The translations under genes and the position numbers were made by a program. From assembly GCF_900747795.2 (NCBI RefSeq), contig NC_041402.2, positions 166,243,312 to 166,307,311 of the forward strand: a stretch of 64,000 bases of DNA, given 5' to 3'. The DNA comes from Erpetoichthys calabaricus. Taxonomy: Eukaryota > Chordata > Cladistia > Polypteriformes > Polypteridae. Under the pieces are notes generated by a model, which saw only the letters and a list, made by a program, of their open reading frames with translations, searched no databases and was not told the origin of the DNA. Each line of letters starts with the position of its first letter. Within the stretch, counting starts at the first letter, position 1. This document shows positions 11,246 through 22,984 of the stretch, piece by piece.

Positions 11246-13735
11246 AATGATTTTTAGATGTGTAAACTGAAATACTCAGGGTTTGCAGTTTTCAAGTTTG
11301 ACATCCCCTCTGATTAGAAGTCATTGGCTTTACCCATGCCAAACTGGTCTAAGGGGACAGGACAGACAAATAACAATCCAATACTGATTCTCATAAATGA
11401 ACAAATTAAATTGAAGAGGACCTCACCTAAAACAAGGATATCCAATGAGTGACTGGAGGTCAGGTGACCCACATAGCCTATTTAGACTCAACTTGAAAAA
11501 GCAACATGGAGTCACCATGTGGGCTCACCATTCACTAGATGAAGGTTAAGAGTCAGATGTCAGTCTAGTAACAGGCAAGAGTGAAATGCATACTACTGTA
11601 AATGCTGGAAATAGAAAGTGGCATTTGAGACATAGGACATAACTTATCTGGAAGGGAAGGAGCTGTAACTTGAGTGGTAGGTTGAAAGATACCAGAGACA
11701 TTCAACTAATCTCACCTGTATGCATAGCATGTCCTCTAGAACCAAACCTCTCTCTTACTCTGGCCCAATGAGGAAGTGCCACTGGTAGGTGTGAGGAAAT
11801 TGAAATGCCCTGGACTGAATTTTGTACAACTGCAGTTTGTTTCTGTGGATCAGAGGAACGCTTCAATTTGACTTTGAGATGCAGAGAATAACACATGGGA
11901 TGCTGTTTCTGTGGTTGAAATAAATAACTGTTCAGAGTATTCTGCCTTTTTAGGAACATTGGATTCTACTAGGAGCCTTATATGCTTATACAGGGTATGT
12001 AGAGAGTGAAGGAGATATTTGAAGGTTAATGATCAAAAGACATGATATACCTGATCTGAATCTGAGTGGTAAACTGGCGGTGGATTTGCGTATTTGTCAT
12101 GGAATGTGCATAATAAAGGCCGTGTTATGGTTTAATCAGGGCTTCATCCTTGCTCTGTGTCCACTTCACTTGTTTATTTTGTTGTTGTTGACTGTTTGTT
12201 ATTTTCCCACGCCATTAGTTTTTTAAAAAAAAATGTATATACAGAATTTTGTATTTCCTTGTTTTTGCATCATTATGAATTTTTTAAGAATGTTAATTAA
12301 GTTTTAATTTTTCTTGTTTTTGTCCTTGGTAATTTTATTTTGAACTCAATGTGTCCGGGGCTTCACAAACGCTGCAGCTGTGACTGCTTTTGTCCTGTTT
12401 GTAGACATGTCCTAATCCAGAGTCAAGGTAACCTTCTCATTTTTTCGGGCCCCTATTTTTGGAGAATCTCATATATTATTTCTATTGTAAATTCTATTTT
12501 TTTAATTCTTCTGTATTTTGGATGTTTCTACTCTATCCTTGGCTAATGATGTTGTCTTTGTGATTTTAATTTTTCATATTTCAGTTGCCTCTTTGAATTA
12601 ACATTTAGCATTTTTTGGATCTGCTTTGGAATTACTTCATTGTTTTTAATCCCTTTTTAATAAACTGCTGTTATTACAAGAAACTCTGCTTTGTTCTTTA
12701 GATCAGGGGATTATATGGTTCCACTCTCCCTTTTGAGATTTGAGATAGGCTTACCCTATTTTGTTGTGTGCAGGCCACAGGCCCACTTTTGAGATTTAGG
12801 GCCATGCCTAACTTTATTTATCAGAGCCTGTTCTACAGTTTTAGCTTTTTTTTTGAGTTTCTTGGACCAAATACCAAAACACCCCCATGGTTGGCATACA
12901 AGGCACAGTTCACTGAAAGAAGACCCAGGGACAAACCCTAAACATACTGGAAGGTGTTGTGATTAGGAGTCACAAACATGGAGACATGGGTTACACGCCT
13001 CTGAAAGGATCATGAAGCAGGGCAGGACTATCACTAGCCCAGAAGAGGTTCACTTAGTCCATCGTACTCCTTATTGTTATCTGCAAACTTTCAAACAAGG
13101 CGAGCTGGCAGAATAATTAGAAATATCCCAAAATATAGCTGAAGCATCACAAAAGGAAGGAGAGGATGACCATAAATCCCTGGCTTGTAGACGGAATGTA
13201 TAACAAAGAATCTTTATAAATAAAGTCTTTTTGTTTGACAAAAATTTGAACATAAGAGAAAAATGCTGAAAAGGGCAAAAGAGACAAACTAGAACTGCCA
13301 AAATGTAATCCTGCATCAAACAAGTCCGGTACATATTCCAGAAATCAGAATTCTCAAAACAGAAACAAGAAGTGGACAAAAGTCAGAAAATTCAAAGAAA
13401 AACAGCAATTATCACAATCATAACTCTCAATACAAGTACAATAATCTCCTAATCTGAGCCTTCTCTGCTCTGGCCTAATTAGCCAGAGGAAGGGCTCAGG
13501 AGTGGTGACATTAAGGAACAGACATATATGAATTCATCAAAGACCTGGTTAACAAGAGACACCTCTACTTCTGAGGGTATTCCACCTATGGCTCCACTTT
13601 CACAAACTTGTTACCAGTTTCTCAGTATATTATTAAAGGTAACTGACTCCACATAATATTGTATAAGCCAGGTTTAACCCATCTGATTTTGCACATTGTC
13701 AGTGAGGAGTCTTATTGTCTTCACAGGCAAAGCAT
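11246..13735. other. long stretch without a recognised gene
   Basis: AT-rich DNA with T-rich runs around 12170-12660. The open frames here (65-100 residues) show no family motifs and no consistent splice context. It may hold old unclassified repeats. Confidence 0.4.
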
Positions 13736-13739
13736 TTGA

Positions 13740-14209
13740 AAATCGAGTTGGAAATACAGAAGAGGATTGACTAACAAGAAAGTGAAAAAAGCCCATGTCC
13801 GTGGTCCATTTCAGTTGACCATGTACTCAAGTCTGACAGGTCTAGGCATTTCTGTAATGATTTCCAACAAATCAACTATGTCTCTAGTTTTGATGCCTAT
13901 TCTATTTACTCAAGTAAATGAATCTATCAAGTGACTTCATGGACTATGCTTTCTAACCACACTAGATATTACAAAAGTGTATTGGAAAATTCCTTTATTA
14001 GACAGTGTAATGAAGAAAACCACATTGAACAAGACTAGTGGACATGTCCTAACCATTGGGCCTAATTGAGCTTTGGTGACTTTTCAACAACTAATGGAGA
14101 GACTATTTAGGCCAAAAGCCCTATATTGTTGCTTACCTAGAGGACATTATCAAGTATTATTTCACCTGGGAAGAACACTTATGCCATCTGCTGGCTGATT
14201 TGGTCAAGC
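13740..14209 (+). mobile_element. Ty3/gypsy pol (reverse transcriptase) fossil
   Basis: Pieces of the frame translations recall the Ty3/gypsy reverse transcriptase in the right order: a 'DAYS/DAYP' start, a 'ALVTFQQLMERLFRPKALY'-like block (gypsy: 'PATFQRLMDQVLRP') and a 'WEEHLCHL' stretch that follows the catalytic region. It is an old, broken fragment with several breaks. No LTRs or other pol domains are attached, and it stops where the (GATA)n run begins. Confidence 0.55.
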
Positions 14210-15684
<1,475 letters not shown>

Positions 15685-17055
15685 ATTCCAAGGGGAAATT
15701 CACATACTCCAGTAGCAGCATACTGATACAAAAAATAATATTAAATTAAAGAGTAATAAAAATGCAGGTAAAAACAGACAATAACTTTGAATAATGTTAA
15801 TGTTTACCCCCCCGGGTGAAATTGAAGAGCCGCATAGTTTGGGGGATCTCCTCAGTCTGTCAGTGGAGCAGGACAGTGACAGCAGTCTGTTGCTGAAGCT
15901 GCTCCTCTGTCTGGAGATGATACTGTTCAGTGGATGCAGTGGATTCTCCATAATTGATAGGAGCCTGCTGAGCGCCCGTCGCTCTGCCATGGATGTCAAA
16001 CTGTCCAGCTTCATGCCTACAGTAGAGCCTGCCTTCCTCACTAGTTTGTCCCAGCGTGAGGCGTCCTTCTTCTTAATGCTGCCTCCCCAGCACACCACCG
16101 CGTAGAAGAGGGCACTCGCCACAACCGTCTGATAGAACATCTGCAGCATCTTATTGCAGATGTTGAAGGACGCCAGTCTTCTAAGGAAGTATAGTCGGCT
16201 CTGTCCTCTCTTGCACAGAGAATCAGTATTGGCAATCCAGTCCAGTTTATCATCCAGCTGCACTCCCAGGTATTTATAGGTCTGTACCCTCTGCACACAG
16301 TCACCTCTGATAATCACGGGGTCCAGGAGGGGTCCTCCTAAAATCCACCACCAGCTCCTTGGTTTTGCTGGTGTTCAGGTGTAGGTGGTTTGAGTCGCAC
16401 CATTTAACAAAGTCCTTGATGAGGTTCCTATACTCCTCCTCCTGCCCACTCCTGATGCAGCCCACGATAGCAGTGTCGTCAGCGAACGTTTGCACGTGGC
16501 AGGACTCCGAGTTGTATTGGAAGTCTGATGTATATAGGCTGAACAGGACCGGAGAAAGTACAGTCCCCTACGGCGCTCCTGTGTTGCTGACCACAATGTC
16601 AGACGTGCAGTTCCCAAGACGCACATACTGAGGTCTGTCTTTAAGATAGTCCACGATCCATGCCACTAGGTATGAATCTACTCCCATCTCTGTCAGCTTG
16701 TCCCTAAGGAGCAGAGGTTGGATGGTGTTGAAGACGCTAGAGAAGTCTAGAAACATAATTCTTACAGCACCACTGCCTCTGTCCAAGTGGGAGAGGGATC
16801 GGTGTAGCATATAGATGATGGCATCCTCCGCTCCCACCTTCTCCTGGTATGCGAACTGCCGAGGGTCGAGGACATGGCATACCTGTGGCCTCAGGTGGTG
16901 AAGCAGCAGCCGCTCCATGGTCTTCATCACATGTGACATCAGAGCGACAGGCCGGAAGTCGTTCAGCTCACTAGGACATGATACGTTTAGGACTGGGGTG
17001 ATACAAGATGTTTTCCAAAGCCTCGGGACTCTCCCCTGTTCCAGGCACAAGATGA
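15685..17055 (-). mobile_element. LINE-A copy 2, inverted and tail to tail with copy 1
   Basis: The 3' end (antisense 'ttccaaggggaaattcacat') abuts the (TATC)n tail of copy 1, and the coding region runs leftward-facing to about 17055. Frames at 15700-16317, 16301-16495 and 16568-17050 carry the same motifs as copy 1, plus a further 5' block, 'SELNDFRPVALMSHVMKTMERL'. It is broken by at least two frame changes (near 16.30 and 16.57 kb). It is 5'-truncated near 17055, where the inverted-repeat structure begins. Confidence 0.85.
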
Positions 17056-17087
17056 AACTGTGGTAAGAAACTCTTTAAGAAATGCTA

Positions 17088-18606
17088 GTTTAGATTAGCA
17101 GACAAGGTTGAAGTTGGCTAATTATTAGCAGTTCCTTATTCGGCTGCTACTTCTTTGCTTCTAGCCCTCTACTTAGTCACATACTTTGCACAAAGCAATT
17201 ACTTATTCACCATTAAAAGAAAGACAGATGTGTTTGATGAACAGCAGTTTTGCCTGGCACAACGTGGGTAATGAATTAGATTCACAGTGATGTTTAAATG
17301 GCACAATAACAGGTTAAATGTCAGTGGGCCACCCCTATTTTAAAAATTTCAAGAAAAGAAAGATGCCTTTGTTAGTTTGTAGTTGAGATTTGCCCAGCCC
17401 AATGTGGCTAACTGAGTAAAAAGTAGTGGCAAATTTGACACACTGTTATACCTAATAAATTAGATTTACTGTGATGTTTAATGGGCACTGTGAAGGGTTA
17501 AATGCCATTGGGCTATCCCAAATTTCGCAGTTTTGAGAAAATAAAAATACCTTTGTTTAATTGCAGGTGGGTTTTGCCCAGACCAATGGCAGTATATACA
17601 GTAGGTCAAATGGATTGGCAAGGCTAGCATAGTTTCATATGTAATAAATTAGATTTGCAGTGATGTTTCATAGGCACCATAAAGGGTTAATGTCATTGTG
17701 CCAACATATTTTTTACAGTTATGACAAAACATGGATTCCTTTGTTAAACTGCACTTGGGTAGTTGGGTTTTGCACAGCCAACGGAGGTATATTAGTCAAA
17801 TGGACTGGCAAAGTTAGCATTCTCTCCTTTCTAATGATGAATGGGTTACCTCTGATGGTTATTGAGCATTGTAAAGGGTTACATGCCATTCGGCCTCCTA
17901 ATCTCACAGTTTTGACAAAACATGGATACCTTTGTAAATCCTCAGTTGGGTCTTGCTCGGCACAATGCAAGTATATTAGTCAAATGGATTGGCAAAGTTG
18001 GCATTGCTTCATATGTAATGAATGGAATTTATTGTGCTGTTTAATGTGCACAGTAAATGGTTAAATGCCATTTAGCCACCTTCATTTTTTACAGTTTTGA
18101 CAAAACAACTGACTGATGCCTTTGTTAAAATACAGTTGGGTTTTGACCAGGCCAATATGGATATATGGGTTAAATGGATTGGCAAATAGGGCATAGTATC
18201 CTATCTAATAAAGGGGATTACCTCTGATGTTTGACAAGCACTGTAAAGGGTTAAAATAATTTGGACCACCAGATATTTCACAGTTTTAAAAAATATAAAA
18301 TAAAAATTTCCTTTGTTAAATTGCAGTTGGGTTTTGCCCAGCCCAATGTGGGTATATGGGACAAATGGACTGGCAAATTTGGCATACTTTCATATCTAAT
18401 GAATGGGATTTAATGTGATGTTTGATGGGCACCATAAGGGATTAAACACCTTTGGGCAATCCTCATTTTCACACTTTTGATAAAACATGGATGCCTTGTT
18501 AAATTGCAGTTGGTGCCTGCCTGGCACACACGGGTATATTAGTCAAATATACTAGCAAAGTTGGCATAATTTCATATCTAATGAATGGCATTTACTGTGA
18601 ATTTTA
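17088..18606 (+). repeat. left arm of large inverted structure: ~187-bp tandem repeat array
   Basis: Seven units of 183-191 bp, with boundaries near 17288, 17471, 17659, 17850, 18035, 18224, 18415 and 18600. Each carries 'aagggttaaatgcc', 'cacagttttgacaaaacatgg', 'gcctttgttaaattgcagtt' and 'ggcaaagttggcat' variants. A shortened unit and about 120 bp of unique flank (17088-17230) precede them. The same units, the same shortened end unit and the same flank occur inverted at 22985-24365. No coding potential. Confidence 0.75.
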
Positions 18607-18614
18607 AAGGGTAC

Positions 18615-18657
18615 TGTTAGGTCAGAGGGATAGAGCTTCAATCCTGGACTGGATATC

Positions 18658-18745
<88 letters not shown>

Positions 18746-19870
18746 CTTTATTAATCCCAAGGGGAAATTCACATACTCCAGCAGCAGCATACTGATACAA
18801 AAAACAATATTAAATTAAAGAGTAATAAAAATGCAGGTAAAAACAGACAATTACTTTGAATAATGTTAACGTTTACCCCCCCCCCGGGTGGAACTGAAGA
18901 GTCGCATTGTTTTTTTATCCAAACCATTTTGTAAAAAAGAGCAAATTTCTCATAGGTTGATATATTTTTAAAGAATGTGTCTTACAAGAGAACAGAAAAA
19001 AGACCTGAAAAACAATACATTCTTGGCAAAAAGAGTAAAATGTGTCATTTGTTAACTGGAAAGTACTTCACTGCGGTTCTGGCAGACAGCTGTAAGAGCC
19101 CTGGATACAAAATGTGACCAACAAATGCCTTTACATGAAGGACATCACTATTAAATTCACAATCGGGATTCGGCTTCAGTGACCAGTCCTGACACACTCA
19201 TCCTCAGCAGCTTGTGGCGTGCCTCTGGCCCTTATCCTGAGATGATACAAAACCTAATTCCGACAAGAGGAACGTGTCTGTAAAAGAGTAGCGCAACTAA
19301 ATAGACCCAATACAAAAGACTAAGATGTGTCACATGACAAAAATAGACCCTTTGGTCAACCAGTTGCGTCAACTTCAAAATTTGATGTGCCACCAAATCG
19401 AAGGCCCTGAAGAGCATGTCCTAAAATGGTTCATAGCAACACAAGTTGAAACTGGCCTTTGGATGTTTGGGTAGGTAGTTGGGTGTGTATGGGTGTGTGT
19501 GTGTGTGTGTGGATGTGTATATGTGTTTGGAGGTCATGAAGGGTGTTAGGCCAGAAGATTTGGGGTTTATAGCCTGGACCCGGAATCCAAAAACTGTTTG
19601 CACCCTCAACCATTTTGTAAAAAAGAACACATTTCACTTAGGCTGATATATTTTTAATGAATGTGTTTTACATAATAAGATTTAAAAAATAAATTAAAAA
19701 AAAAAACAGGAAATGTCCTGAAAATAAATTACAATTTAGTGAAAAGAGTAAAATATGGCATTTGTTATATGGACAGCAAATCACTGAGGTGCTGGCAGAC
19801 ACCTATAAGAGCACTGGATTAAAACCGTGCCCAAAAAATACCTTCACGTGAAAGGCATTGCTTCAAATTT
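18615..19870. repeat. tandem duplication (two units) with a LINE in unit 1
   Basis: Unit 1 (18615-19150) and unit 2 (19538-19865) share 'ccattttgtaaaaaagagca', then 'gatatatttttaa', 'gcatttgttaa' and 'tgctggcagacacctataag' in diverged form. In unit 1 the LINE-A 3' end at 18656-18911 sits between 'cctggactggatat' and 'ccaaaccattttgt', which are close together in unit 2. The 19151-19537 interval has no recognised gene and includes a (GT)n-like run near 19490. Confidence 0.6.
18656..18911 (-). mobile_element. LINE-A 3' end with (GATA)n tail
   Basis: The (GATA)n at about 18656-18745 is followed by antisense 'ctttattaatcccaagggga' and the LINE-A 3' UTR. It stops at about 18911, so only ~165 bp of UTR was inserted. 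Confidence 0.85.
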
Positions 19871-19994
19871 CACAGGTGTAGTTTGAAAAAAAGTTTTGAT
19901 AGTGTCTTGAGATCTCTATAATGTATTTGGCTGCTGACCTCAACAATGTAAACCATTTATCTCCATCATGTAACTTTTTTTAATTAAAAACACA

Positions 19995-20675
19995 GTTATG
20001 GCCAAAACCGGAAATTGGCCAAAGCGGGAAATGTCCGGCCAAATCGGGAAATGGCCAATGTCCGATCTTTTCCTCGATTTCGGGATTTGGTCAGCCAGTT
20101 TGCGAAATGGCATGGGCCGATCGGCCAAAGTCGGAAGGAAAAAGGCATGAGCAGCGATTTGTTGCGCACTTAGTAGTGCAATTGCGTTGAGTGTAGCCTT
20201 GGCGGCTCATGTTCAGAAAGCGGACGCCACTTGGTTGTTTCACAATAATTAAGATCAGGTATATAAGTAGATTTCACATTTCTGTTATCATTTTAGCAAT
20301 AAAGTAGTGACTTAACATCAGGGACCTATTTTATTGACCTTAAGGTTAGTGTTTGGGCGAGGGGAAGGCCGTCTCAAGTGGCGTCCGCTTTGCTGAACAA
20401 GACCCACCTTGAGCAGTTTCTCGTGCAGAATGGAAAACTCACTTCTGAATCAGCATCTGAAAATTTTTAAGCATCTTCGCACCTTGAGCGGACAGTCTTA
20501 CATCAGCACATCGGATTTTGACCAGGGAGTTCTCGCCACTTCGCGAAATGGCTGGCCAAAGTAGCATATATGCTGGTCAATTCTAGTACTTCGGACTTTG
20601 GCCACACCTCGCGGCCAAAATGCGAAATGGCCGGTCAATTCGGGAACTGGCTGAACTTCGGGTTTTGGCCGTAAC
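19995..20675. mobile_element. non-autonomous inverted-repeat DNA transposon with GGCCAAA motif arrays
   Basis: The termini are inverted: GTTATGGCCAAAACC on the left, GTTACGGCCAAAACC on the right read in reverse. Both subterminal regions (about 19995-20130 and 20520-20675) carry repeated GGCCAAA / CGGGAAATGGCC motifs. A second inverted pair lies inside, around 'gcggacgccacttg' at 20221 and its complement at 20373-20390. The middle has a TATAA-like and an AATAAA-like stretch but no long frame. The superfamily is not recognised. Confidence 0.6.
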
Positions 20676-20686
20676 ATATATATATA

Positions 20687-20767
<81 letters not shown>
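20676..20767. repeat. (TA)n microsatellite
   Basis: About 90 bp of alternating TA with one TT interruption near 20690, starting at the right end of the inverted-repeat transposon. The Tyr/Ile-rich frames on both strands here are artefacts of it. Confidence 0.95.
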
Positions 20768-21225
20768 TGCTGTGTGGAATTCTCTGCATAATTTACCAGT
20801 GTCCTGACCGACACTACAGTCCTCCTTTGCTATAAGTCGCCTTTTTCATTTTTATTCTAATTCTTGTTCGAAATGCCTTTGTGAAAAATGAATTAGCAGT
20901 AAAATAGCTCCTCGATAAAATATATATTTATAATCTGAAAAGTCACTTGTGTGATGTAAATGAAATTAACACATCGTGAGGGACATTTTTTTTCTTTTAC
21001 CGCTCCTACCGAAAAAGCACCGATCGCCTTTGTCTAGTGAGTGTAGCACACTGCGAGAGGAGAAAACACGCCACACAACGTTTTCTCAATGCAGGCAAAA
21101 CTACTGACTTTATTACTGAACGTGCGCTTAAACTATACACATAACTGCAGCCTCTTCACACGCCACCTCGCCTCCTCCCACAATGCATTGCATGTGAATT
21201 ATGTCTTTATTGAGTCGCAGAGCCA

Positions 21226-21445
21226 GTGCAGGATTTACGTATAAGACTACACAAGCTATAGCTTAGGGCCCCCGCCTTCTTGGGGGCCCCCAAAACAAAT
21301 TGTCCGAGTGAGCAATTGTCATATATACTTAAATATACTACAGCATTATTTGTCCCAATCAGGCCCGGCCTTAGGCATAGGCGAAGTAGGCGACCGCCTA
21401 GGGCCCCGGCGTCCGGGGGGCCCCGGATCGACTCCTTGGTCTAAT
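21226..21445 (+). mobile_element. two adjacent hAT-like terminal fragments
   Basis: At 21234 'gtgcaggatttacgtataag' leads to 'agcttagggccccc', and at 21360 'caggcccggccttaggcata' leads to 'ggcgaccgcctagggccccg'. Both look like the CAG(N)GCC...TAGGGCCCC left ends of hAT-type elements in fish. No transposase frame or matching right ends were seen. Confidence 0.4.
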
Positions 21446-21746
21446 TTTCATGCATTTCACAGAGCTTCCAGGGGATACCTAAGACCGGGCCTGCGCAGAG
21501 CTTCCGGCCGCTATACAAACACTCGTCCATCGGCCGCAATTTTGCTTAACTGAAAATCCATGACTCTTTGTCAGGCAGGATGACGATAGTTTTCTACTCT
21601 GACATTTGTTGTGGATCCAAAATAACTTGGTCTTTATGTGTATTATAATCGCGGAGCCCAGCCCACTATGAGAACCCGCTGCGAATCATATTTCTTAATG
21701 TCTCGATGCATGCTCAATAATCGAGGTAAGGAAATTCTAGAAAGTT

Positions 21747-21866
21747 GATTCAGTTCATCTGGACATAGTTCTTTTCTAGGTAGATACGTTACATCACTCA
21801 TCGTCACTTGGATGAGTGATGTAACGTATCTCCCTGGAAAAGAACTATGTCCAGACGAACTGAATC
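21747..21866. repeat. 120-bp near-perfect palindrome
   Basis: Arms 21747-21802 and 21811-21866 are each 56 bp, inverted, with three mismatches, around an 8-bp loop (gtcacttg). An 18-bp text with one mismatch ('gaatcatatttc(t/a)taatg') lies outside on both sides (21685 and 22241 once the SINE is removed). It could be a small fold-back element or a cruciform-prone insertion. No coding potential. Confidence 0.8.
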
Positions 21867-22233
21867 CATCCATCCATCCATTTTCCAACCCGCTGAATCC
21901 GAACACAGGGTCACGGGGGTCCGCTGGAGCCAATCCCAGCCAACACAGGGCATAAGGCAGGAAACAATCCTGGGCAGGGTGCCAACCCACCGCAGGACAC
22001 ACACAAACATACCCACACACCAAGCACACACTAGGGCCAATTTAGAATCGCCAATCCACCTAACCTGCATGTCTTTGGACTGTGGGAGGAAACCGGAGCG
22101 CCTGTAGGAAACCCACGCAGACACAGGGAGAACATGCAAACTCCACGCAGGGAGGACCCGGGAATCGAACCCAGGTCCCCAGATCTCCCAACTGCGAGGC
22201 AGCAGCGCTACCCACTGCGCCACCGTGCCGCCC
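21867..22233 (-). mobile_element. SINE-A, full length, with 12-bp target-site duplication
   Basis: Read on the minus strand: a tRNA-like head with A box (TGGCGCAGTGG) and B box (GGTTCGATTCC), a body with the CCAAAGACATGCAGG block, and a (GATG)n tail. It is flanked by a perfect direct repeat, acgaactgaatc, at 21855-21866 and 22234-22245. The promoter boxes look intact, so this is a young copy that RNA polymerase III could in principle transcribe. Confidence 0.9.
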
Positions 22234-22257
22234 ACGAACTGAATCATATTTCATAAT

Positions 22258-22311
22258 TCATCCATCCATTATCCAACCCGCTATATCCTAACTACAGGGT
22301 CACGGGAGTCT
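22258..22311 (-). mobile_element. 5'-truncated SINE-A with 12-bp target-site duplication
   Basis: Only the last ~54 bp of the SINE (antisense at the left: 'tccatccatccattatccaa') is present. It is flanked by atatttcataat at 22246-22257 and 22312-22323, and sits 12 bp beyond the previous SINE. Confidence 0.8.
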
Positions 22312-22674
22312 ATATTTCATAATGCAGAATATAAAAAAATCACATTCCAATGAGTGCACAGTATGAGAAGATCACCTTTTTCTTTTTTTTTCCCAGCATG
22401 AGACCAGCTATGGAGAACCTTTTTTATTGTGTCAGTAGGGCACCACTGAAGTCATATATTATGTTGAACACCAGAGGATGATATTTTGTTGAAGATATTT
22501 GCAAGTATTTTTTGTAAGACTTTTTTGAAAGATGCATTTGTCTTCTATTCAACCAGCCTTAGGGAACACAGTCAAAGAATGATGCAGTCCTGTTGCCCTA
22601 TTGATCGTTAAACTTTCTTTTGTCGCATTTGTCTGTTTTGCTAAGCCCATTTGATGATTATTTACTGCATTGTG

Positions 22675-22978
22675 ACACAGGGGCAGTGCTGCTTCCTTGC
22701 AGTAAGAATACTAGGGTTGCATCCAGGGTCCTGTGTACATGAGTGTGCATGTTCTTCCTGTTTCTGCATTAGTTTTCTCCCGCTTCTCCAGTTTCCTCCC
22801 ACAGTCCAAAAGGCATGCAGGTTAGGTGGATTGGCAACAATGAATTGTGTGTGTGTTTTTGTGTGAGTGTGTGTACGTGCCCTGTACAGTGTGTATTCCT
22901 GCCTTGTGCCCTATGCTATCTGGGATGGGCTCCAGTAACCCCTGTGGCCCTGTTTAGGACTAAGTGGGTTAGAATTAA
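22675..22978 (+). mobile_element. old SINE-A copy
   Basis: Diverged sense-strand copy: 'gttctt' and 'ctgcattagttttctcc' of the body, then 'cagtccaaaaggcatgcagg', 'cctgccttgtgccctatgct' and 'gggatgggctccag'. No clean target-site duplication. It ends where the right repeat array begins. Confidence 0.75.
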
Positions 22979-22984
22979 AACTCA

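Noticed and set aside
17660-18064. 134-residue frame in the repeat array
   Set aside because: It spans about two units of the ~187-bp tandem repeat and is not kept open in the other units.
20583-20835. Tyr/Ile-rich frames on both strands
   Set aside because: They are translations of the (TA)n microsatellite.
21867-22233. tRNA gene call from the A and B boxes
   Set aside because: The boxes are the head of a SINE with a long body, a (GATG)n tail and a target-site duplication; no cloverleaf 3' half.
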